Positions 7,432 to 16,687 of a stretch of DNA of 36,526 bases are shown one piece after another; the first letter of the stretch is position 1; each line of letters starts with the position of its first letter. The stretch comes from Butyrivibrio sp. (lineage in GTDB: Bacteria > Bacillota_A > Clostridia > Lachnospirales > Lachnospiraceae), in assembly GCA_024690635.1 (NCBI GenBank), contig JAILOW010000140.1, forward strand, positions 1-36,526, given 5' to 3'. The position numbers and the translations under genes were made by a program. Under the pieces are notes generated by a model. That model was not told the origin of the DNA. It searched no databases and saw nothing but the letters and a program-made list of their open reading frames with translations.

Positions 7432-7525
7432 ATATAAAAAAAATGTGTTTTTAAAAATAAGGTCTTTTATATAAGAGCTATCTACCTTAAAATGGATTTA
7501 TCTTTTTACGGAGGTGTATTTTTTT

Positions 7526-9970
7526 ATGCAAAAATGGGCAAGACTGAACTATCAGCCGGGACTTTCTTTATACGGCGGTTTGAGAGTGACCGGATCCGAG
7601 GAGCATATTAAATTGTCTGAGGATGCGGCAAAAGAGGGAATGGTCCTTCTTAAAAATGACGGAGTTTTACCTTTAAAAAAGGAATCGCCCGTAGTGATGC
7701 TGGGCAAAGCCTCTGTTGACTATGTAAAAGGCGGCGGTGGATCAGGTGATGTGCACTGCGAGTATATACATTCTCTTTATGACGGATTAAAGAGCAGGGG
7801 AGTTGAGATATTTGAACCTGTCATAGATTTTTACAGTGAAAATATAAAAGAGCAGTATTCAAAAAACCGCGTCCCGGGAATGACAAGTGAGCCTATTCCT
7901 TCGGAAGCTCTTTTAAAAGAGGCTTCTGCTTTTTCCGATATCGCACTGGTATCTTTCTGCAGATTTTCGGGAGAGGGATGGGATCGCAGCAGTATCGAGC
8001 ATGATGTGGAATTCTCACCGTGGCCAAGGAATGTTTCAATGCCACAGATAAGCGGAGAGATCTTCCCGGAGGGAGATTTCTATCTTTCCGAAAACGAAAA
8101 AGAGATAGTACGTCTTGCCAAAGAGCATTTTAAGAAGGTTGTGATCATCCTCAATATCGGAGGCATTATAGATTGCAGCTTTATAGAAAATGATGATGCG
8201 ATAAATGCCGCATTTTATATGGGACAGGGCGGTATGAGAGGAGGAGATGCCGCAGCTTCCATTCTTCTTGGAGAGACCTCTCCTTCAGGAAGGCTTGCGG
8301 ATACCTTTGCGGGCTCTCTTTTGGATTATCCTTCTACAGAAGGCTACCATGAGTCTTTTGAATACGTGGACTATTCTGAGGATATATATGTGGGCTATCG
8401 CTATTTTGAGACCATACCCGGGGCTGATAAAAAGGTTATTTATCCCTTCGGCTTTGGGCTTTCCTATACTGACTTTGATATAGAGCTTACGGAAACGAAA
8501 AAGCTTGAGGGAAAAGAACTTCCCGATATAGCAGGTACCGGATTTGGCGGCTTTAAATTCAAAGTAAAGGTCACAAACACAGGTAAGGCAAGGGGCAAAG
8601 AGGTGGTTCAGCTCTACTATGGAGCGCCTGCAGGAAAGCTTGGTAAAGCAAAAAAAGCCCTTGGCGCTTTTGCAAAGACAAAGGAACTTGCCCCCGGAGA
8701 AAGTCAGGAGCTTGAGCTTTTTGTGACTTTATATGAGATGGCTTCCTTTGATGATCTTGGAAAAGTAAAAGAAGCTTCTTATGTACTTGAACCGGGAACC
8801 TATGAGTTCTTCCTTGGAGAAAATGTAAGGGATGCTGCAAAGATTTCCTTTACATGGGAGTGTAATGAGGCAATAATTGCAAAAGAGCTTTCACATAACC
8901 TAACGCCTGTGGAACTTGAAAAGAGAATGCTCTCTGACGGCAGCTTTGAAAAACTCTCTCTTGGAGAGCACAAGGACAAAGATGCCTGCATATTTGAGAA
9001 GATGGAGCCCGGCACTGAGGAAGCTCTTTCACCCATAAACAGGCACAGAGATAGATATTATATTACAAGGCCTTATAAAGAGGGTGCCAAGCCCTTTATG
9101 GAGGTTGCGGAAGGTAAGATCAGCCTTGATGATTTCATGGCGCAGCTTTCAGACGATGAACTTCTTGAGCTTTTGGGAGGACAGGTAAACACAGGTGTTG
9201 CCAATGTGTTTGGCTTTGGTAATCTGCCTGAATACGGTGTTCCCAATGCCATGACATCAGACGGACCTGCAGGTGTCAGGATCGCTCCTGAAACAGGGGT
9301 TCTTACCACGGCCTTCCCCTGTTCCACACTTATTGCATGTACCTGGAATACGGAAATTGCCGAAGCTGTTGGTTTTGCAGGAGGCGAGGAACTTAAAGAA
9401 AACAATATGTGCGTATGGCTTACTCCTGCGGTAAACATCCACAGAAATCCCATGTGCGGAAGGAACTTTGAGTATTACTCAGAGGACCCTTATCTTACAG
9501 GCAAGATGGCCGCAGCAATGGTAAGGGGAATCCAAAAGAACAATGTGGGTGCCAGCGTTAAGCACTTTGCATGTAATAACAAGGAAACAAACAGAAAGCA
9601 CTGCGACTCAAGAGTATCGGAGAGAGCTTTAAGAGAGATATACCTTAAGGGTTTTGAGATCATCGTAAATGAGTCCGAGCCCTACACCATCATGTCCTCA
9701 TACAATGTTATTAACGGTGAGAGAGCTTCGGAGAGCCATGATCTTCTTACCGGAATTTTAAGGGATGAGTGGGGCTTTAAAGGAATGGTCACATCAGACT
9801 GGTGGACCAGAGGCGAGCATTACAAGGAGATCCTTGCAGGCAATGATCTTAAGATGGCCACAGGATTTCCCGAGAGAGTCAAAAAGGCAATGGAGATGGG
9901 TGCTATCAGCAGAAAAGAGCTGGAAATATGCGCAAGGAGAATACTTGCAACACTCCTTAAATTTGACTGA
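7526..9970 (+). CDS. GH3 beta-glucosidase with swapped domain order
   Basis: Predicted retaining beta-glucosidase of 814 residues with no signal peptide, so intracellular. Domains run in the reverse of the usual GH3 order. First is the alpha/beta sandwich (EGMVLLKNDGVLPL, and the probable acid/base E150 in SGEGWDR). Next is a fibronectin-III-like domain (VKVTNTGKARGKEVVQLYY). Last is the TIM-barrel (about residues 530-814), with DGPAGVRI, NIHRNPMCGRNFEYYSEDPYL, KHFACNN and the nucleophile D758 in VTSDWW. The same arrangement is known for beta-glucosidases of Butyrivibrio fibrisolvens and Ruminococcus albus. The ATG at 7526 is preferred because GGAGGTG (7510-7516) is correctly spaced; a GTG at 7514 lies inside that site. 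It is the first gene of an operon with two phosphorylases and probably hydrolyses short beta-glucosides that they leave. Confidence 0.9.
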   Translation: MQKWARLNYQPGLSLYGGLRVTGSEEHIKLSEDAAKEGMVLLKNDGVLPLKKESPVVMLGKASVDYVKGGGGSGDVHCEYIHSLYDGLKSRGVEIFEPVIDFYSENIKEQYSKNRVPGMTSEPIPSEALLKEASAFSDIALVSFCRFSGEGWDRSSIEHDVEFSPWPRNVSMPQISGEIFPEGDFYLSENEKEIVRLAKEHFKKVVIILNIGGIIDCSFIENDDAINAAFYMGQGGMRGGDAAASILLGETSPSGRLADTFAGSLLDYPSTEGYHESFEYVDYSEDIYVGYRYFETIPGADKKVIYPFGFGLSYTDFDIELTETKKLEGKELPDIAGTGFGGFKFKVKVTNTGKARGKEVVQLYYGAPAGKLGKAKKALGAFAKTKELAPGESQELELFVTLYEMASFDDLGKVKEASYVLEPGTYEFFLGENVRDAAKISFTWECNEAIIAKELSHNLTPVELEKRMLSDGSFEKLSLGEHKDKDACIFEKMEPGTEEALSPINRHRDRYYITRPYKEGAKPFMEVAEGKISLDDFMAQLSDDELLELLGGQVNTGVANVFGFGNLPEYGVPNAMTSDGPAGVRIAPETGVLTTAFPCSTLIACTWNTEIAEAVGFAGGEELKENNMCVWLTPAVNIHRNPMCGRNFEYYSEDPYLTGKMAAAMVRGIQKNNVGASVKHFACNNKETNRKHCDSRVSERALREIYLKGFEIIVNESEPYTIMSSYNVINGERASESHDLLTGILRDEWGFKGMVTSDWWTRGEHYKEILAGNDLKMATGFPERVKKAMEMGAISRKELEICARRILATLLKFD

Positions 9971-10001
9971 TATACAAGAACACATATAGAAGGGAATTAA
10001 G

Positions 10002-12743
10002 ATGAACAAACCTGAATTTATCGATAACTACGGCAGCTTTTCGCTAAAGAACCCTCAGCACACCAGCGGACTTTATCTGCCTGTAGCCGGAAGAAAAGAA
10101 CTTAAGAGCGCAGTTGCTCCTGATTTTGGCGGCGATGCAAAGCTTGATCAGAACCATTTTCTGCTTCAGCCAAAGAGCATTATGAACCTTCAGTCAGACA
10201 GAGACACCAGGAATTTCTTCTGCGTATTTTCTGACGGACTTTGGTCTGCTACAGGCGTTTCCGCATCTCAGGAAGCTGACAGATTTACGGAAAAAGAAGA
10301 GGAGGTTTTACTGACTGCAGGACGTATGTGGCAGGAGACTTCAAGAACCCATAAGGACAAAAAGCTTACCGCAAAGACACTTCTTTTTGCGCTTCTTGAT
10401 GAGAATGCGGAGGTTATGTCCGTAGAATTTACGAATGAATCCGGCTCAGACATTGAGTTTACTCCCGTAGCCGCTGTTCCCATCTACGGAAGAAGTGCTG
10501 ACAACCTTCGTGATCACAGACATGTTACAAGCCTTCTTCACAGAGCAAAGGCTATAGATAACGGAATAGTTGTAAAGCCCACTCTTTCTTTTGATGAGAG
10601 AGGACATCAGATTAACGATACTTTTTATTATGTACTTGGCTTTGATGACAAGGGAGGTGCTCCCGAAACCATGATAGCCGATGTAGAGAAATATCTTGGA
10701 GAGGGTGGAACATACCTTCGCCCGGCCAGTCTTATAAAGGGCTGCTGCAGCAATGATCCCTGGAAAAAGGCGCCTTTTGAAACAGACGGAAAAGAGATGA
10801 TCGGAGCCCTTAAATTCAAAAAGATCACTCTTTCTCCGGGACAAAGCGTATCTTATCGCATTTTGATAGGAGCAGAGACAGGGTGTCACCTTCCTCTTAA
10901 GGAAATCTCTCCCAGGGATGAATTTATACGCACCATCGCAGACAAAGCATCCTGCAAAAAGGTTTTTGAAGATACAAAGAAATACTGGCAGGAGCTTATT
11001 CCTATACATGTAAAGACTTCAGATCCTGCTTTTGACAGCTTTATGGAATGGATCTGCTTCCAGCCGCAGCTTAGAAGGATATTCGGATGTTCCTTCCTTC
11101 CGCACCATGACTATGGAAGAGGAGGAAGAGGATGGAGAGATCTGTGGCAGGACTGCCTTGCGCTTCTTCTTACAGATCCTGATGTCGTAAGGGAGATGAT
11201 CCTTAATAACTTTAAGGGCGTTCGCCTTGACGGAACAAACGCAACCATCATCGGTGATAAGCCCGGCGAATTTAAGGGAGACAGAAACGGTATTCCAAGA
11301 GTATGGATGGACCACGGTTTCTGGCCTTTCCTGACACTTAAGCTTTACATGGATCAGACGGGAGATCTTGATATCCTTTCTGAAAATGTGACTTATTTCA
11401 AGGATACTCTTACTCACAGAGCTGATAAAAGAGATAATGCCCACAAAGATGAGGACGGAGTTATCCAGAAAACTGCTGACGGCAGCATCTATGAGGGAAC
11501 AGTACTTGAGCACCTGCTTATGGAGAACCTTACATCTTTCTATGATGTGGGAGATCACAATGAGATAAAGCTTAGGAATGCCGACTGGAACGATGCTCTT
11601 GATATGGCTGAGCATAAGGGAGAAAGCGTTGCCTTTACCTGCGGCTATGCAGGAAATCTTAAAGACATTGCTGAGGTTTTAAAGACCTATAAAGAAAAGA
11701 CAGGCGTAAACGAAGCTTTGATCTGCACAGAGCTTAAAGAGATCCTTTTTGCGGATGACGCAGAGCTTTTTGGATCGCCTGATAAAAAGAGAGCTCTTTT
11801 GGACAAATACATGGACAAAGTATCTCACACCATAAGCGGCGACAAGGAAAGCCTGTCAATTGACGATATCGCAGAAGCTCTTTTGAAAAAGTCCGGGTTT
11901 ATGATGAACCTGATAAGAGATAATGAGTGGGTGACAGACAGCGAAGGAAACGGCTGGTTTAACGGCTACTACGACGACAACGGAAACAGAGTTGAGGGCG
12001 AGTATGATACTCCGGATGGAAAGAATATCAGAATGATGCTCACAGGACAGGTATTTTCCGTAATGTCAGGCACAGCAAAGGAAGAGTCCGTTAAAAAGGT
12101 TATCGCATCAGCTGATAAGTATCTGTATGAAGGCAGTATCGGCGGATACAGACTTAATACCGACTTTAAGGAACTTAGGACCGACCTTGGCAGAATGTTT
12201 GGTTTCTCCTACGGCGATAAGGAAAACGGCGCAGTATTCTCACATATGGCAGTTATGTTTGGAAATGCCCTTTATAAGAGAGGCTTTGCAAAGGAGGGCT
12301 TCAAGGCACTCGATACTCTTTACAGAACTGCATCCGACTTTGAGACCAGCCGCATTTATCCCGGAGTGCCCGAGTATTTCAATAACGAGGGAAGAGGCCT
12401 TTACAACTACCTTACAGGCGCAGCCAGCTGGTACATGATGACAGTCATTACCGAAAGCTTTGGAGTAAGAGGCGATGCGGGAGATCTTTGCATTGAGCCA
12501 AAGCTTATGAAGGATCAGTTTGATAAAGAGAAAAAAGCTTCCGTAAGACTTAAATTCAGAGGAAAAGCTCTTGAAGTTGTAATAAAAAACAGCGCTATGA
12601 AGGACTATGGTGAGTATTCCGTTAAGGAAGCGGTCATTGACGGAAATGCCGTGGTGAAAGCACAGGGAAAGCGTGTATGCATATCTGCGGATATGATCGA
12701 TAATCTTGCAGGCGATAAGCACAGGATCGAAGTTGAACTTTAA
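10002..12743 (+). CDS. GH94-type disaccharide phosphorylase (laminaribiose or cellobiose type)
   Basis: Predicted inverting phosphorylase that splits a beta-linked glucose disaccharide with phosphate, giving alpha-glucose 1-phosphate and glucose. The protein has 913 residues. The N-terminal 300 form the beta-sandwich domain (it opens IDNYGSFSL and has FSDGLWSATG). The (alpha/alpha)6 barrel has GRGGRGWRDLWQDCLALLL, VWMDHGFWPF and ADWNDALD, where D531 is the likely general acid. A C-terminal beta domain carries NNEGRGLYNYLTGAASWYM. Cellobiose phosphorylases are nearer 800 residues, while laminaribiose phosphorylases are about 900. Length and the neighbouring beta-glucan-type phosphorylase favour laminaribiose, but this is an inference. 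No signal peptide. The start has AGGGAA upstream; it lies 31 bases after the GH3 gene. Confidence 0.82.
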   Translation: MNKPEFIDNYGSFSLKNPQHTSGLYLPVAGRKELKSAVAPDFGGDAKLDQNHFLLQPKSIMNLQSDRDTRNFFCVFSDGLWSATGVSASQEADRFTEKEEEVLLTAGRMWQETSRTHKDKKLTAKTLLFALLDENAEVMSVEFTNESGSDIEFTPVAAVPIYGRSADNLRDHRHVTSLLHRAKAIDNGIVVKPTLSFDERGHQINDTFYYVLGFDDKGGAPETMIADVEKYLGEGGTYLRPASLIKGCCSNDPWKKAPFETDGKEMIGALKFKKITLSPGQSVSYRILIGAETGCHLPLKEISPRDEFIRTIADKASCKKVFEDTKKYWQELIPIHVKTSDPAFDSFMEWICFQPQLRRIFGCSFLPHHDYGRGGRGWRDLWQDCLALLLTDPDVVREMILNNFKGVRLDGTNATIIGDKPGEFKGDRNGIPRVWMDHGFWPFLTLKLYMDQTGDLDILSENVTYFKDTLTHRADKRDNAHKDEDGVIQKTADGSIYEGTVLEHLLMENLTSFYDVGDHNEIKLRNADWNDALDMAEHKGESVAFTCGYAGNLKDIAEVLKTYKEKTGVNEALICTELKEILFADDAELFGSPDKKRALLDKYMDKVSHTISGDKESLSIDDIAEALLKKSGFMMNLIRDNEWVTDSEGNGWFNGYYDDNGNRVEGEYDTPDGKNIRMMLTGQVFSVMSGTAKEESVKKVIASADKYLYEGSIGGYRLNTDFKELRTDLGRMFGFSYGDKENGAVFSHMAVMFGNALYKRGFAKEGFKALDTLYRTASDFETSRIYPGVPEYFNNEGRGLYNYLTGAASWYMMTVITESFGVRGDAGDLCIEPKLMKDQFDKEKKASVRLKFRGKALEVVIKNSAMKDYGEYSVKEAVIDGNAVVKAQGKRVCISADMIDNLAGDKHRIEVEL

Positions 12744-12768
12744 TAAACAAGGAGTGAGAGGATCTATC

Positions 12769-15700
12769 ATGAGTTTAAACAAGGCAAAGACAGTAAGTGA
12801 CAAGATGAAGGGCTATGCAAGGAAAAGCGCTTTTGCAAGCTTTCTTCCCGGAATAGCCGGAGTAAAAGGAACTCCCATCTGGTGCTACTACGTTAACAGA
12901 GGACAGGGAGTTGTAAGCTTTGGAGTTCAGGACAAGGACCACAGCATAATGGAGTTCTATCCTGCGCATACAGCTTATCTTACTGTCTCAAGAACCGGTT
13001 TCAGAACCTTTATCAAGGCAGACGGCAGATACTACGAGCCTTTTAAAGCAGCTACAGATGATCAGCAGATGGACGTTCATATGAATGCTCTTTTGCTTGA
13101 GGACTACTCCAAGGAACTTGGTATCAGAACAAATGTCAGATACACCACTCTTCCCGGAGAGGAGATAGGTGCCCTTGTAAGGATAGTCACTGTTACCAAC
13201 GAAAGCGGAAAAACTCAAAAGCTTGAGGTGGCAGACGGTATGCCTGCGCTGATACCCTTTGGATGCGATATGAACAGCTTAAAGACCATGGCTCAGACCA
13301 CCAAGGCATGGATGCAGGTTGAAGATCTTGAGGACAAAAGACCATTTTACAGAGTAAGAGTCAGCATGGAAGATTCCGCTGTTGTAAAGAAGGTAAAAGG
13401 CGGAAACTTTGCTGTAGGTATGGATGAAGAGGGAAACAGACTTTCAGTTATAGTAGATCCCGGAGTCCTTTTTGCATACGATCTTTCACTTACCGATGCG
13501 GTGGGATTTGAAGAGCTTGGAGCAAAAGGAGTTCTTTCCAAAAAGCAGAATGTTTCAAACGAGCTTCCCTGCAGCTTCTTTATAAGGGAAAAAGAACTAG
13601 CAAAAGGAGAGAGCATTACCTTCTATGAGCTCATCGGTCAGGTAAGAAACAAAGAAGTGCTTGATGAGTTCCTTTCAAAGGAGCTTGGAAAAGAGTATTT
13701 TGAAGCTAAATTTGCCGAGGCAGAAGATCTTGCAGCTTCTCTTACTGATGCTGTGGCAACACAGACAGCCAATGAAACCTTTGATGATTACTGCCGCTAT
13801 AACTACATGGATAATGTACTAAGAGGCGGAACTCCCATAAAGCTTCCCGGAGGACATACTTTCTATGTTTATTCCAGAAAGCACGGAGATCTTGAAAGAG
13901 ATTACAACTATTTTTCAATGTCTCCCGAGTTTTATTCCCAGGGAAACGGCAATTTCCGTGACGTCAATCAGAACCGCCGCTGCGACACCTTCTTTAGCGA
14001 CATAGTGATGGACAAGAACATAAACATGTTCTATTCACTTATTCAGCTTGACGGCTACAATCCTCTTAAGATAGAGCAGGTTAGATTCACAGCACCAGTG
14101 GATGTTCTTGGGGAACTTGAGCTTAAAATGCCCTTTACTCCGGGAGCTCTTTATTCTGCAATCATAGATCAGAAAAAGAGTCTTTCTGATGAAGAGAAGG
14201 AAAAGCTCTTTGCAGATGTTATGTCAGCAGCTACCGAAACGGTAAACGGAGATTTCGGTGAGGGCTACTGGTCAGATCACTGGGATTACAATCTTGATCT
14301 TATTGAGGACTTTTTGGAGGTTTATCCCGACAGGGAAAAAGCTCTTTTGTATGAAACTGTGGTAAAGAGCTTTGACGCCAAGGAAAAGGTCCTTCCAAGA
14401 CACAGAAGATATGAAAAGACTGAAAACGGCATAAGGCAGTATCACTACCTTGAAAGCAGGGACAATACCTGCAAAGAGGGAAGCTTTGCTCTTGATAAAA
14501 AGGGAAATGATGTGACTATGTCACTTATTGCCAAGCTCTTTTTGATGTCAGCTGTCAAATTTGCGACTCTTGATGCAGAGGGCATGGGAGTTGAAATGGA
14601 AGGAGGCAAGCCCGGCTGGTACGATGCTCTTAACGGAATGCCCGGCATGCTGGGATCTTCTATGAATGAGAGCTATGAGCTTCTTCGCATGATCAGATTC
14701 ACTAAAAATGCTGTGGAGAGATTTGGCGAAGGCTTTGAGATCCCTGCAGAAGTTTACGAGCTTGCACTGGGACTTAAAAACATTGAGGATTCTTTTACAT
14801 CCGATATGGATGCCTGGAATAAGAGAAACGATCTCAAGGAAGGCTACAGAGAAAAGGTTTATGAAGGCTTTGGCGGCAGCAGGCAGATGGTAAGCGCTGA
14901 TGAGGCAGCAGGTATTCTGGCTTCCTTTGAAGGAAGGATTGCAAAGGGCGCTTCAAAGGCTCTTGATATCGGAGAGGGAATAAGCCCTGCATACTTTACC
15001 TTTGATGTGACAGACTACTCTGAAAAAGAGGGACTTATAATCCCTGAAAAGATAGAGCACAGAAACGTTCCTTATTTCCTTGAGGGACCTGTAAGAGCTC
15101 TTAAGCTTGACAGTACTCTTGATGAAAAGAGAGCTCTTTATAACAAGGTTAAAAACAGCGACCTTTACGACAGTGAACTTTCCATGTACAAGGTAAATGC
15201 ATCTTTGGCGGATGCCAGCTTTGAGTACGGAAGATGCAGAGCCTTTACACCGGGCTGGCTTGAAAATGAGTCCATCTGGCTTCATATGGAGTACAAATAT
15301 CTCCTTGAGCTTATAAGGAGCGGCCTTTATAAGGAGTTCTTTGAGGACCTTAAAAAGGCAGCAGTTCCTTTCCTTGATAAGGAAGTGTACGGAAGAAGCA
15401 CACTTGAAAACTCTTCCTTTATCGCAAGTAGCAAAAATCCCAACGAAGCCATCAGAGGAAAGGGCTTTGTTGCAAGGCTTTCAGGATCCACCATTGAGTT
15501 TATCAGCATGTGGAAGCTGATGTTCTTTGGAAAGAGCCTGTTTAAGTGTAAGGACGGAGAGCTTGTATTTGCTCCGGCTCCTGCCATCCCCGAGTATCTT
15601 GTAAAAGAGGACGGTGGAAAGAATACCGTATCGGCGATGATGAGAGGAAGGACTTTGGTAACCTACGAAATGGATAAAAAAACCGATTACTTCCCCGGGG

Positions 15701-15843
15701 GATATGAGATAGCAGCCATCAGCGCAGAGTTTGAAGACGGAAGCAGAGAGAGCTTTGAAGGACCTGTTATCAGGGGAGAAAAGGCACTTCTTATCAGAGA
15801 AGGAAAGGCAACAAAGCTTGAGATAAAAATGATATTAAAGTGA
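12769..15843 (+). CDS. Large beta-glucan phosphorylase-like protein (GH149/GH161 resemblance)
   Basis: A 1024-residue intracellular protein, tentatively a phosphorylase that shortens beta-glucan oligomers. The N-terminus has FLPGIAGVKGTPIWCYYVNRGQGVVSF-like features (residues about 25-50). This is followed by a long beta domain and an (alpha/alpha)6-type barrel with GEGYWSDHWDYNLDLIEDFL (about 497-516) and KPGWYDALNGMPGMLGSS, where D619 would be the general acid, equivalent to the GH94 DWND aspartate. Length and these motifs fit the GH149/GH161 beta-1,3-glucan phosphorylases better than GH94 itself; 1,2-beta-oligoglucan phosphorylase is an alternative of similar size. The ATG at 12769 is chosen over an upstream in-frame ATG at 12706 that lies inside the previous gene, and GAGAGGA sits just upstream. 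It lies 25 bases after the GH94 gene. Confidence 0.7.
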   Translation: MSLNKAKTVSDKMKGYARKSAFASFLPGIAGVKGTPIWCYYVNRGQGVVSFGVQDKDHSIMEFYPAHTAYLTVSRTGFRTFIKADGRYYEPFKAATDDQQMDVHMNALLLEDYSKELGIRTNVRYTTLPGEEIGALVRIVTVTNESGKTQKLEVADGMPALIPFGCDMNSLKTMAQTTKAWMQVEDLEDKRPFYRVRVSMEDSAVVKKVKGGNFAVGMDEEGNRLSVIVDPGVLFAYDLSLTDAVGFEELGAKGVLSKKQNVSNELPCSFFIREKELAKGESITFYELIGQVRNKEVLDEFLSKELGKEYFEAKFAEAEDLAASLTDAVATQTANETFDDYCRYNYMDNVLRGGTPIKLPGGHTFYVYSRKHGDLERDYNYFSMSPEFYSQGNGNFRDVNQNRRCDTFFSDIVMDKNINMFYSLIQLDGYNPLKIEQVRFTAPVDVLGELELKMPFTPGALYSAIIDQKKSLSDEEKEKLFADVMSAATETVNGDFGEGYWSDHWDYNLDLIEDFLEVYPDREKALLYETVVKSFDAKEKVLPRHRRYEKTENGIRQYHYLESRDNTCKEGSFALDKKGNDVTMSLIAKLFLMSAVKFATLDAEGMGVEMEGGKPGWYDALNGMPGMLGSSMNESYELLRMIRFTKNAVERFGEGFEIPAEVYELALGLKNIEDSFTSDMDAWNKRNDLKEGYREKVYEGFGGSRQMVSADEAAGILASFEGRIAKGASKALDIGEGISPAYFTFDVTDYSEKEGLIIPEKIEHRNVPYFLEGPVRALKLDSTLDEKRALYNKVKNSDLYDSELSMYKVNASLADASFEYGRCRAFTPGWLENESIWLHMEYKYLLELIRSGLYKEFFEDLKKAAVPFLDKEVYGRSTLENSSFIASSKNPNEAIRGKGFVARLSGSTIEFISMWKLMFFGKSLFKCKDGELVFAPAPAIPEYLVKEDGGKNTVSAMMRGRTLVTYEMDKKTDYFPGGYEIAAISAEFEDGSRESFEGPVIRGEKALLIREGKATKLEIKMILK

Positions 15844-15884
15844 TCCGGCGCGATAATTAGCAAAAGCTTATGGGGGAAAAGAGT

Positions 15885-16628
15885 GTGAAGCGTAATTTCA
15901 AATTACTGATAAGCTACGACGGAACAAGGTATCACGGCTGGGAAAAACAGCCCGGCAGGGACATGACCATACAGGGAAAGCTTGAGAATGTCCTTGCCAA
16001 AATGACGGGTGATGAAACTGTCAGCATAAACGGAGCGGGAAGGACCGATGCGGGAGTTCATGCAAGAGCCATGACTGCCAATGTGGTCCTTGATACAGCC
16101 ATGACAGATATTGAAGTGCAGAACTATATGAATGAATATCTGCCTGAAGATATCAGTGTCATGGAGGTGAAAACCTGCTCTGAAAGGTTTCATGCCAGAT
16201 ACAACGCTCTTGGCAAGACCTACAGATACACCTGCTGGATTGGGAATTTTAAGCCTGTCTTTGACAGAAAATATGTGACTATCCTCAATGACAAGCCGGA
16301 CTGCGAAAAGATGAGAAAAGCAGCGGAGTATCTTGTAGGCACCCATGATTTTAAGAGCTTTTGCGGCAACAACAAGATGAAAAAGTCCACAGTAAGGTGC
16401 GTGGATACCATAAACATTGAAGAGAGCGGCAACTACGTCAGGTTCTACTTCCATGGCAACGGCTTTTTGCAGAATATGGTCAGGATCCTTACGGGAACTC
16501 TTCTTGAGGTTGGATACGGACATATTGAGCCTGAAGGGGTAAAGGACATCCTTGAAGCCAAAAGCAGACAATTGGCAGGTCCCACAGCGCCTCCGGAAGG
16601 GCTGTGTCTTATGAAGGTTGATTATTAA
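15885..16628 (+). CDS. truA: tRNA pseudouridine(38-40) synthase TruA
   Basis: Converts uridines 38, 39 and 40 in the tRNA anticodon arm to pseudouridine. All family landmarks are present: LLISYDGTRYHGW at the N-terminus, catalytic D55 in GAGRTDAGVHA, RFHARYNALGKTYRY, FHGNGFLQNMVRILTGTLLEVG and the terminal APPEGLCLMKVDY. The start is ambiguous. The GTG at 15885 has GGGGG (15872-15876) at good spacing and yields the usual short N-terminus (247 aa). The in-frame ATG at 15870 lacks any ribosome binding site and would add five residues. It lies about 40 bases after the phosphorylase gene with no terminator between, so it may be read from that operon. Confidence 0.93.
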   Translation: MKRNFKLLISYDGTRYHGWEKQPGRDMTIQGKLENVLAKMTGDETVSINGAGRTDAGVHARAMTANVVLDTAMTDIEVQNYMNEYLPEDISVMEVKTCSERFHARYNALGKTYRYTCWIGNFKPVFDRKYVTILNDKPDCEKMRKAAEYLVGTHDFKSFCGNNKMKKSTVRCVDTINIEESGNYVRFYFHGNGFLQNMVRILTGTLLEVGYGHIEPEGVKDILEAKSRQLAGPTAPPEGLCLMKVDY

Positions 16629-16687
16629 GTTATTTATAAGCTAAAATGATTAAGGCAAAAATAAGTATTGTGAGGGACAAACAAAAC

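Noticed and set aside
12706..12768. Upstream start for the 1024-aa phosphorylase-like protein
   Set aside because: It lies inside the preceding gene without a ribosome binding site, whereas ATG 12769 has GAGAGGA just upstream.
10002..15843. Cyclic beta-1,2-glucan synthase fragments
   Set aside because: Those proteins are far larger membrane enzymes with an N-terminal GT84 domain; both genes here are complete, soluble and start with their own ribosome binding sites.
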